A DNA stretch of 64,000 bases from positions 2,294,001 through 2,358,000 of the forward strand of contig JBANDB010000009.1 of assembly GCA_037576215.1 (NCBI GenBank), given 5' to 3'. Below the pieces are notes generated by a model. It did no database searches, was not told where the DNA came from, and saw only the letters and a list, made by a program, of their open reading frames with translations. Both the position numbers and the translations under genes were made by a program. Positions 9,996 to 20,044 of the stretch are shown one piece after another. This DNA is from Armillaria gallica (Eukaryota; Basidiomycota; Agaricomycetes; Agaricales; Physalacriaceae). The stretch's first letter is position 1. Each line of letters begins with the position of its first letter.

Positions 9996-12689
9996 TTCAA
10001 GGATGACGTTGTAGATATCACCGTGGAGATCAACCCCTCCAAGACAAGCCGGTAAACTTCCGCTTCCCCTGGTCATGCAATATGAGAAACGGATTCTGGT
10101 GCACTGTCATTGAAATACCCACTTGCATGAAAAAAACAACCACGTCGGTTAAATGATTCAATTTTGGCCTTCGCACTGCTGTAGCAAACTGAACGACTCC
10201 GGGATGAATTTGAAGGCTACGAGTTATGAGTACTCAACCTTCAACAGCGACACGTTTGTTTGTGTGCGAATCAAACATCGTCCCATACACTTGGTCTTCC
10301 TCAAGACAATCCGATACGCCAAGTAGAGTGTACGAGCCAGGCACCCGAATCCGTGCACGATGTTTGATTTCCCTCAAGATATTGGTGACACCGTACGTGA
10401 TGACTATCTTCAGTAAACCATAGTGTACTCCCGATTGCGAGACTGCGAGTCACGATCTTCAGATAGTTCCACCTGTAGAGCCCTTGCCATATTACGGAAG
10501 AGAGATTCTAAGTGGATGGAGGCGCCGAGACCATGGCGGGTAAATGTGGTAGCGGCGGCATCCAGAGATCTCTTGATCTGACGTACTTCGTCGATGGCTC
10601 GGTCTTGTAGATCTGTGAAGCTCTTGTGAGAAACTTCGTGGTGCTCCAGGAGGGCAATCATTGGCCGGTTGAGATAACAGTAGATAAGCTTTGCCGAGGC
10701 GGTTGTTATGTCCAAGTTCCGCATGTATTCAGAGTCGAATTTTGTCTGCGATGGGCGAAGTGTCAACTTCTTTCCTGTCAAGTTAGGGTCTAAGACCAAG
10801 ACGCCTTTGGCACCACCGAGACGGAACTGCGAAGCAGACGGGGGAAATTTGGCGCGCCTTAGGATCTTATCTTTCACAACGACCATGGGATCGCATGAGA
10901 TGGTCGAACAAAATTTCTACAGGGGCATTGAATTGGAGGACATCTGGCCCCAACGGGCACCCAACAGAGCGGGGCGGTAAGTGGCCCTCGTAAAATCACC
11001 CTGCGCAATGTAAGCAAGGAAGGAACTTTAATTGAGATGACAGATGCTCACCAACTCCCCACGGATGACATCTGCGTCTATATGTCTACCGCGGAACTCG
11101 AATGGCGTCACGAGGGTGAAGGAATATTCCCTCAGTCCATTCATGGAGTAACCAAGAAAGTCAAACTGCCGGCCTGCAACTATCACTCCGCCAGTAAGGA
11201 TGGGGCTGTACCGCTTCACTAAAAGCTCGTCTATGGAGACAGATTCTTCACGGCGAGGTTTTCCTTTGTCCTCGTCCTGGAACAATACACGAAGGAATGC
11301 ATCATTCTTGTTATAACGTCGTAGAACACTGCTGGACTGATCGGGGAGCGGGCCCTCCAAAATCCGCGTCGTGGGCGTAACAATGAGATGATATGACTGG
11401 TATACGGCCGGAGACAGAGCAAAGTGCCGCTTTGGCGCCCGAGCCTCGGCTATGTATGTATCTTCTGCTTCACGGAGAGGACCAGGAAGATCCAGCTCTA
11501 CTCTGTCAACGCAGTTGCGGCCAACTGCCGTTTACGAGTCCTACGATTTCGACGTTTCCGACTCGATTTGGACTTGGTCCGTGACGTGATTGAATTAGAC
11601 GCCTGAGATGATGAAGTAGACGCATGTGGTGCCGTATTTTCTGCTGGTGGAGTGTGCACAGTGTCCCGGAGACTGGGAACATTCAGTCCAGAGGTGAATT
11701 GGCGGAAGGCGGAGGCCGCGGTGAGACTGTCATGACGTGTCTCTAATTCATGCAGCGCACCACGGAGGCTCAACAGCTCTGAAGCCTCCAGAAGCCCTGC
11801 CCAATACGCCTTCTCAACCTCAAATGCAAGAGGGAAAGTCAAAGACCGCAGTTCGACTTGTAAATCCTGCAATTTCCCCCTACTATATTCTTCTCGCTCG
11901 ATCCGAGTGACAGGACGATGGACGGAAGGGGGTAAATGTATCTCTTCACGACGATAAAAGAAATCGGATGCATGGGCTTGTGTGTCGAAACGCAGACAAC
12001 CCTTGGGAAATGAATGGCTTCAGACGGCCATCACTACAGAGCGTAGAGCGCCGTTCTGTTGAAGGAGAAGTATCGAAAATGCTACCGCTCTCCTGAATGA
12101 CGGTCGCCGGAAGAGACAATTGAATGTAGATATCACGTCCGTTCCCTGAAGACACGAGCGTCTTGATATTGGATGCGCGATACCAGAACGATGTGTGGGA
12201 ACGGTTAAACATAGATATGATGGCTTCAACATCAACATCAAAATTCAAGTGAAACATCGAGTCCTACTGGGAACTTGAGTCTTGGCCATTTGAAGCTCAA
12301 TGGTGATCGATCCAGAAGCGCGCGATGTCCGCACGTCTCTCTCGTTCAAGGCGCACAGATTCGGGATCCTCATAAGGACGCGACGCAACAGCAGTTACAC
12401 GGGCTTCGTTGGTGGGTTTATCAGAAGGCGAAAAGTAGACTGGTCTCCCGGCTATGCTTATCACGCTGTACAGCTCCAGGAATACGAGGGCCGAGTTGGC
12501 ATCCGGGAATGTTACAACACCCTTGCCAATGTGTGCCTTCGATCCTCTTTTGCGAAAGAGCTCCACCCCAAAATTTAACGGTGGAGAGTCAGGATTTTGA
12601 ATGGGTGGTATGTGAATTTTGCGCGCTAGATGGATCCGGAGGCTCTCTTCCGATTCCGTGAAGGGCGCATTCCGCACAAAGACTTCCAT
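9996..12689 (-). pseudogene. RdRP copy A, decayed RNA-dependent RNA polymerase
   Basis: This is homologous to exons 1-3 of the RdRP genes below, with the start codon kept at 12689. It carries many lesions: a 2-bp loss in a CG run near 12320; a deletion of about 105 bp at about 12292; a one-base loss leading to the stop after RQLAATALTE at about 11498; a deletion of about 70 bp at about 10908; and an in-frame TGA at 10234-10236. The catalytic DLDGD reads DLHGD (10016-10036), removing an aspartate needed for metal binding. Exons 4-6 are missing. The promoter is also damaged (TATATAT became TACATAT at 12815-12823, and a 9-bp deletion removes the CAGCTG box at about 12900). Non-functional as a polymerase. 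Confidence 0.92.
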
Positions 12690-13158
12690 TGCACTGCTGA
12701 GATATAAGCACGATGACAGGAGAGACGGGACGATTGTACCTAGAAGGACAAGAAGGACAGAAGGAATGTGGGAGGGATGTTCTAAGGCGTATCGTCCCTC
12801 CATCACTGGGGCCGCATATGTAGTTCACTTAGGCGCTTGAGAATCGACAACGGCTCGATGCGGTGGGTTCTTCCTTGCCGTTCTCGGAAGGTTCAACGTC
12901 CATCTAGGCTGTTGGCGCTTTGGCAAGACACTACATGAAGAATAAGTCCACGGATGCTATGGATGAAATGATAGACTTCTCACTGAATGCAAATTGGTTT
13001 CTGTGATAACCAGTAACAGGAAGTTCGGCACCGTAGCAAGGACGCGAACGGTAACGTGGCAGAAGCACGTCTGTGGTGGCCGTAGCTGATCTTGATCTCA
13101 TACCGTGACCATCATCAATCCGGCAAACTATTTTCACTTGTCTCCTTCCGCCGACATC

Positions 13159-13937
13159 ATGAAGAGCCCATTGAAGGACGAGGATGCTGATGACTTCCAG
13201 CTCTGCAGTCGAAAAAGGGCAAAAGTAGACGATATCGATGATTTTCGGTGAGTATATCTGCCATTATTGTATTCCTTCTGTGTTGATTTTCTTCTAGTTT
13301 TCTTGCGTCGGATGGTGCATGTCCCGAATCGTCGTCGTCGTCGTCGTCGACGCGTCCTCGCCAGTCGTCTCTTCCTCCCACACCGCAATCTCCTAACCGA
13401 CGATGCGTCAATTTCACTTTGGCTCGCAGAGAGAAAACTCGCCGCCACAAGAGACGCAACGCTCAGCTTATTCGTCCGCAAGTCACGATAGCTTCTTCAT
13501 CCAACTCATCTGTGTCGTCGGCGGAACCTGATACGGATGTCAAATTCACCTTCACTACGAATGGTCCTGCCTACTCATTCTCGCCTATGGAATATGCCTT
13601 GTCTAACACTCTTCAGTATCACGGCATTGTCCCGCCTTTTGCGATACATTTCTCTTCAAACGATCCTGCCTCTGAGCCTGCTCCTTCGTATGATGACGCA
13701 ATGCTCTTGCTTTCCTTTCAGGCTATGAAAACTGGAATAGATTCTTCCTTGGGACTGTGGACTGCAGCGAGGATATCGAAGACTGGGAATAATAATATGG
13801 GGTTGCGCATGGAGGCTTTCTTCTTCGGTTTGTTTACCCGCGTCGCAGCTGATTCTGTAGGTATTTTGTCAAAGTTGTTACGTAGTAATGCCAATCGCCG
13901 CGGCATTGTGATTTTCTCCTTCGGCACCGGGTCCTGA
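13159..13937 (+). CDS. Conserved unknown protein, copy 1 (divergent to RdRP A)
   Basis: Exons 13159-13247 and 13298-13937 give 242 aa; the intron has GTGAGT..TTCTAG ends. The protein starts MKSPLKDEDADDF, has a nuclear-signal-like SRKRAKV, a serine run coded by repeated TCG, and a basic RREKTRRHKRRNAQ. A conserved block FTFTTNGPAYSFSPMEYA follows. I do not recognise the family; the basic segments suggest a nuclear protein. The copy at 33203-33780 stops after PFQAMK-LE. Here one extra A shifts the frame so that about 67 further residues are read, so the tail beyond QAMK may not be genuine. It is transcribed away from RdRP copy A, with about 470 bp between the two ATGs. Confidence 0.6.
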
Positions 13938-14015
13938 TGGCCTGACTCATTACTTGCACTGCTATTTATTACCAACAAATAAATTCCAAAGCCCCAAGTC
14001 TCCTTGAGCTCATCG

Positions 14016-15419
14016 ATGTCCATATCACCGGGGGAAGAAATCTATGACTCCAGTCATACCAAAAAGACAAGACCCCAGACAGCATGCGAATTTTGTAGGC
14101 GAAGAAAGAGTGAGTGTTCTATATAAGTTTACCTGCTTCTAAAGTTATCGGCGTTTTAGTGGGATGTGAGGCTGTAAGCATAAAGACGTTCTGTAATGGA
14201 TACCTAAAGTTACCTCTGCAGGCGACGGCGCCCAAAGACCGGGGAAACAGTGCTCGAACTGCGCAGCATGCAACATTGACTGCAAGTATTCTGACAGCCG
14301 TAGAGTACTGGCAAGTCAGGCATCTACTCTTCTGTTACGTATAGGCTAACGGGTATGTAAAGGCGCCCTCCAAAAGGTTCGCAATGATTTTCTTGCTAGC
14401 ACTCCGGCCTATACTCGAGGTAGTTATGTCCAGGAACTGGAGAACAAACTAGAAAGAATGGAGAACGTTCTGCGTCGGGTAAGTACCGTCTGCGCACCTA
14501 AATGCAGAGCTGACTCTGCTGCAGATCCTTCCCGAGACCCATATTGGGAGCATGAGCACTGCCGAGATAGAGGATCGACTGCGACAGGACGATTATGAGC
14601 GTGATGCGATGGAAGACCATCTCACCCGGGCCCACGCATATCCGTCGGGCTACATCTATCTCGGAAAATCGAGCACCGCCCAATTTATACAAACGGCAAG
14701 AGATTTCAAGCAAGGCTATACCGGCAAACTCCCAGACAGAGTCAATTTCAAACGGTCCGAATTTTGGGATGCACCTCCTTGGCACCAAAACACATGGTTC
14801 CGGGCTCATTATCCAGAATTCACCCTTCCAGAAGACGACCTGCTCTCATCACTTGTCGATCTTTATTTTGTGGAAGTGAACCCCTTCGTTCCGTTGTTGC
14901 ATCGTCCAACTTTCGAGAAGTCCGTTAAGGATAAACTTTATCTAGAGGATAAAGACTTCACTATGGTGCTGCTGCTCGTGTGCGCTGTCGCTTCAAGGTA
15001 CACAAACGACCCTCGAGTTCTATCAGATGGGGTGACTAACAAGCAGTCGAGTGGATGGAAGTGGATCAAGCAGACGTTACTTGCGCGCAAGTCCCTGTTA
15101 AGTGCGCTGACTTTACATTACTTGCAAATTATATGTGTGAGTGCGGTTGCTGTTCACTTATTGCCGTCACTTTATTTGTAATACCAACGAGCCAGCTTTT
15201 TGCCCAATTCATGTTGGGATCAACGGTGCCTCATCTATGCTGGACGATTGCTAGCGTTGGACTTCGGTCATCGGAGGAGGCGGGAATTCACAGAAGGAAA
15301 GTGAAGTATGCTACGCCCACTGTAGAGGGTGAACTGTGGAAACGGGCGTTTTGGTAATATCATCGCTACCTCATCCATGCGCTTTGCTGACTCGGTTTAG
15401 GACTCTTGTGTACTTAGTG
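14016..15419 (+). pseudogene. Zn2Cys6 transcription factor, truncated copy 1
   Basis: The start matches the full copy at 29855-32924: MSISPGEEIYDSSHTKK, then the zinc cluster CEFC-RRRKMG-C split over three exons, CSNC and NIDC, a coiled-coil segment (YVQELENKLERMENVLRR), and the fungal-specific activator domain (VEVNPFVPLLHRPTFEKSV, LLLVCAVASRYTNDP). Exon 14160-14165 is only 6 nt. Homology stops abruptly after RAFW|TLVYL at about 15419, where unrelated sequence and a stop follow. More than half of the middle and C-terminal domain is missing. The DNA-binding part could still be made, but the gene is broken relative to its partner. Confidence 0.8.
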
Positions 15420-18226
15420 TCGGGTAGAGTACGGCCTCTGGCTCAATGCAGAAAATCAGTGGCGGACTGCGCCTGTCAGGACCTGGAGTGCACGCTGTAA
15501 ATGGCTATTCTTGAAATTTTGGGCCGCTCATTTGCCTACCAAACTCTGGCGTGCGTGGTTCAGAGCCAAGTAGGTGTTCTTTGATTACGTAATCTATTCG
15601 CACAAGCATAACTACACACTCCAGGTGCCCCAGAGCAGGGCACAAAAGAAAATAGCCGCCTTGGGACTTGCCCAAGACGGCTATTCATGCAACACGGACC
15701 CCGCCATCAATCGCTGGAACCTCAAAAACAGTGAATGCGGATGACTTCCCCTGTCGCCCCGCATCCGCGTCCGCGTGTTGTATATTCCACCTCCATCCCG
15801 CGCTTGCCTGCATTCCGCGCGCATCATCTGGCATCTACTCGCGTGAATCAAAATGTGTGTGTGACCAATTTCCCCAAAGTGCTCGCTCACCTTAGTTCCC
15901 CAACTACCGCAAAATCGCCGTGTACGATGGCTTCGGCTCAAAGAGGATTTGAACCCTTCGAGCGGTCTTGAGTATCGAAAACTGCTAACATGAGTCAAAT
16001 AGCACATGAGTTATCCATACCTCGCTGTTTCAAGCACTCTGGCTCATAAAAGGAAAAAGTAAGCGGAACTCGAAGCATAAAATGCAAGGGTACACTTACC
16101 GTGAGATTTAAACCCACTAAAATGTGAGGTGATTGGACAGGGAATCACGTTTGTTTTCTTCACCTGAGCGTGGCGTTGGCTCCGCAGGGTTTGAACCTCA
16201 AAATTCCCGAGGGCGTTCTTCAAGTCAAAATGCGTGAAATGTTAGCAAACTGAGGGTGGTCAAAATATCCTAAGAATCTCTTACCGACATAGCTGGCGCG
16301 CCATGCAAGCTCCACGAGTGTTGGGAAGGATTCAAGACATAGGCGTGATTCCGGGTTAAAAACTAGACTACAGTCAGAAACATCAAGAGCCAACGAGGGC
16401 GAGGGGTCATGTACGGAAATGTACATTTGGAGGATACATTGGCTCCGCAAGGTTGGGGTCAGAAATTTTCGGCTTCGTTCCTGGTAAGAATTCAGTCAAA
16501 AGAAACAGAAAATATCCTAAGGAAGCGCTCACCTCGCTCGCCGGACGGCGATCCATATACTCAAAGCCTTGCACGGTTGTATCGTACTCGCATAAACGAG
16601 CGTGAGATTCGCTCCACAAGGTTTAGGTTCCAGAAACATCAAGCTTCGTCCTGAGAAGGAAATGAATACAAAGGAATCAAAAATATCCTAACAAAGCACT
16701 TACCTAGCTCGCCGGACGGCGACCCGTATACTCAAAGGTTTGCGCACTTTCCAGCTACCGACGTCAATGTACCTTGTAAGCCTGCGGAGATTCGTTCTAG
16801 GTATAAAATCAGTAAGAAGGAACGACGATTATCTTAATGAAGCACTTACCTTGCTCGCCGGACAGCGATTCATATACTCAAAGCCTAACGGCGTTGCCAC
16901 TCAACTCGAGCACTTGGGCCTAATGTCAATAAACGAAGTTGACGATCGTGAGGATGCCCTCGGACGGCGATACGTCGTCTTGGGATATCCTGGGCATAGC
17001 AAACTAAGTAGACTTACGATAGCTCCCATTCAGGCTGGCATGCCGTGACGACATGTATTGAAGGCCTGTCCTTGAAGCTGTAGCAAAGTCAACTGATGTA
17101 ATTGTTAGGTAGTTTCTACGACTTGTATTAACGGATGCTCACCTTCATGCTCCCTTCCCCGAAAGTCACGCGACTTCACCGACGGGTAAGCATGACGACG
17201 TAGCGGAGAACAGGGGGCAACCAATGGCTCGCCGCGTGGCGTCCATCACGAGATTTTTAGGCTTGAGGCATGGTCAAAGCGCGTCTAGAAAAAGAAGGAT
17301 TTCAGCTAAGCTATACGACGTTGGAAATACATACGTACTGTAATCCTCCAGAGTCAATAAGGGTCTGAAAGTAAGTTGATGGGCACAACGATGAGCAAAT
17401 ATAAGGAGAAAACACGTACGATGGTGGTGGTAGGAAGGAAAGAATATTCACGCGCTTCGATCAAGGTTGCCGACTCCCCGATTTGGACGTCAACGCCCAT
17501 GGTGGTTTCAACACACCATTGCAGCAACCATCGAGGGCGAGCGGAAGGAATGAGAGCGTGCTGGTTGTGCTGATGAGGAGGCGATGTTAAAAAAGGGAGG
17601 GAGGAGAAGACGGAATTTGGGGATGATGTAGGTAAGAATATAAGAAGGAAAATATAGTAGTAAAAATATACTGACGGACTATCAACAAGAATCCATCACG
17701 TTTCAGAAACAAGGCTAAACAATATCACGGGAGGTAAACGCGAATACGGATTCGCAGTGGTGGCACACCTGTCAATATGGAAATTTCAAGTTCAACTTAT
17801 CACCGACGCCCAAGCATTTGTATCCTCTTCATTCGAGAATCCTCAACGTGTTAAACTTCTTTTATTCATTACGCTCAAATCGTACGTATCAAGTACGTAT
17901 TTCAATCCACCAGAGTATTACAGTCACACAGGAATTACGGATTATGTCTGGAATTCGATCGAGATGAAAGATTACTCCGAGAGTCCGACTTTTGATCGAC
18001 CGTCAGGGTAACTAGGTGGAAAGTCACAGATGCGTGTCAAGACATGCAAACAAGTCAACGGACCTCGTTTATTTCTTCCTACCAACGGTCACCATCCCCG
18101 ACGCGTCGTTTACCCCGTTTTCCAGACCTCAATCCTAGATGAATATCTCCATCTCGGTGTGTCTTCCTATCTTGCTGTTTGTGCATTGCTAAAAATTCAT
18201 GCACTAGCTGGAGTAGATCCTGCCAT
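15420..18226. other. Spacer with repeated exon-like units, no assigned gene
   Basis: About 2.8 kb beyond the truncated factor. The only structure I see is the repeated unit at 16477-16893, described separately. Minus-strand pieces such as the frame around 16220-16450 (FNPESRLCLESFPTLVELAW) look like exons of an unrecognised, probably decayed, multi-exon gene. Confidence 0.4.
16477..16893 (-). repeat. Tandem array of exon-intron units, about 150-170 bp each
   Basis: A shared core (plus strand CTCGCCGGACGGCGATCC, then ATACTCAAAG) starts near 16530, 16699 and 16848. In each unit the core is preceded by the same intron-like text: on the minus strand GAGCGAG or its variant followed by GTAAGTGCTT or GTGAGCGCTT, an AT-rich run with AGGATATTTT, and an acceptor. 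So each unit resembles one exon plus one intron of about 50 bp. Weaker relatives may lie at about 16270 and 16955. No frame is open across all units. Confidence 0.65.
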
Positions 18227-18777
18227 CACAGGGATTTCCACCCCATTAACAAGTGAAGTCGTAAAGCCGCTGTACGCGCAGTGGGGGCATAATGCATAAT
18301 GGATCAACTCAACAACTTTGCCCTCGAAGTCAAGGAGAGAGCTTAACTCAGTCGCCTTCGTGGCTAGCGATTCCATATTGACACAGGTCAAGGCGGAAGA
18401 CCTCAGACCTCAGACCTGGACACAGCGGATGAGGCATTATCCGTCCGTTCCTGCGCGCTAATGACACCTAATGCAGGACCAGAATCCACGGCATCCTCAA
18501 ATATCTCAATCTCGTGAACGAGAACGGAAAATTTGTTAGAAGGAAATGTTCTGTAACTGTAAGTAAAAGGAGACGATTCAGTAGCGAGATCCGCCATGAG
18601 ATGGCCGACAGCCCTAGGGATTGCAGTCTGACATTAGGTGGATATCATCGAGGTCGTCCTCGAGGCGACGTGCATCTTCAAGCTCAACATCCTCGCGAAA
18701 GAGGAGACCGACAACATTTCTTCACAACAGCTGTGCATGTACAAGCAGCTTCATACTGAAATTAGCAGATTATGTCT
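18227..18777. repeat. Direct repeat block, copy 2 (partners 1693-1905 and 5727-6092)
   Basis: The first part (18227-18425) matches 1693-1905 and the second part matches 5727-6092. Here they are adjacent, joined at AGCGGATGAGGCATTA. The left copies are separated by about 3.8 kb that includes the forkhead gene. The same orientation is kept. Confidence 0.75.
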
Positions 18778-19763
18778 TTAGACCATAGCCTTCTCACTGA
18801 AGAGGTAGTTTGTACTCGGCCACCTCCCGGTCACTATGGAAGATAAAGAAGACTGGACACGTCTATACTCCCAATGGTGGAAGAGACTGGTGAAACACCT
18901 CAACGCTAGAGCTGAGCATGTTAGACTAATCAGATGGACGTGTCTCGAATCACTTACTGTGACGATTATTGGAAGCCATCCACAAGCGCTTATTGATATT
19001 CCTCGAATCATAGCCGTTAAGATGTCTGTCTTTGAGATTTCTCTCAAATATATACATGGCTTGAACGAAGTGTCGCACACCATCTTCCACGAACATATCA
19101 TACGACCCTCGGCCGGCTACAATGATCCTAAAAAAGTGTTCGGGGACTCCGACATTACGCAAATCCTGCAATATGCGAGACCAGATCGAGTCGCGTATGG
19201 TCCCCGAAGGATCCGGGTCTGGCATTGCAATGGATACGTCCATCTGTGCCCATCCGTATGGGCAGTTGGGTGAGAACGCATTAGACAGTAATCGGTCATA
19301 ACGGGCGCGAATGGGAACACCACGGAGCGGCTCAAAAGGTGGAAATCGTCCAACACCGATCCAAATGATCTCGAAGGACACATATGGAATGAGCGGGAAG
19401 AGAGTTTGGAAACCAATGATATTGGGTAGCCCAATGAGATAGCGATACACCTCTTTCACCGCTCCTTCGAGTTCCCTTTCGTGTTCTTGAAGGTCATTGA
19501 AGCAGGTAATGGTCTGGGTAAGCCGGGGGATGAAGTCACGGTAAATGACGGATTTTCGGAGATGTGCTATCCTGCATAGATAGTCGAGAAATGCAAGGTT
19601 GGTGATGTACATGTCCTGAGAAGCGATAGGGGCATATACAGCTTTCCACGCTCGGTTGATCCGGGGACAAGTAGTCATAAACAATTTCCGGATATAAGAT
19701 GGCGTATTAGAGTACCACTTCACGTACAATTATCTCTACAAGTTCTGGAGGAAGCGTAGTCAT
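18778..19763 (-). pseudogene. F-box protein, broken second copy
   Basis: This is very similar to the gene at 6093-7071 across both exons and the intron. The start MTTLPPELVEIIVREV is kept at 19763, but a 2-bp deletion at about 19719-19723 (GTACCAGACTTC became GTACCACTTC) causes an immediate frameshift and stop. A 7-bp deletion near 18812 changes the last residues. Both lesions are larger than a single homopolymer base, so this looks like true decay. Confidence 0.85.
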
Positions 19764-20044
19764 GGTGGAAGAGCAAGATGGTAGTCCGGGAGCACAAAAT
19801 CTGAATCCAGTTTATAAGGGAGTCTACGACTGTCTATCCCAGAAATGCTCACGCTTGAGGTAGTGCCGTAGCAACAACGAAATGAAGATCATAGCAGTGA
19901 CTATGGCCATCCAGAACGGACGTCCTCGTATGCATAGCCAAAAAGGTGGATATGGAGGGGCTTCAGTAAATGAATGGCGCGGTCCTAAACAGCTAGGCGA
20001 CTTAGTGTTTATAATACAGGATGAGATACGTGTAACAGTTACAA

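Larger units (their letters stand above)
9996..15419. repeat. Left arm of large inverted repeat (right arm 31523-37260)
   Basis: Reading left to right, this arm holds RdRP copy A (minus), a small unknown gene (plus) and a truncated Zn2Cys6 gene (plus). The right arm holds the same three in reverse order and opposite strands. Homology covers intergenic DNA and introns as well as exons. The outer end is inside RdRP exon 3; the inner end is inside the Zn2Cys6 gene just after TLVYL. The spacer is about 16 kb. Confidence 0.88.

Noticed and set aside
13718..14023. Minus-strand frame MDIDELKETWGFGIYL (and its twin at 32917-33219)
   Set aside because: Overlaps the unknown gene and the Zn2Cys6 start on the other strand; no splice or domain support, and the twin differs by frame-changing indels.
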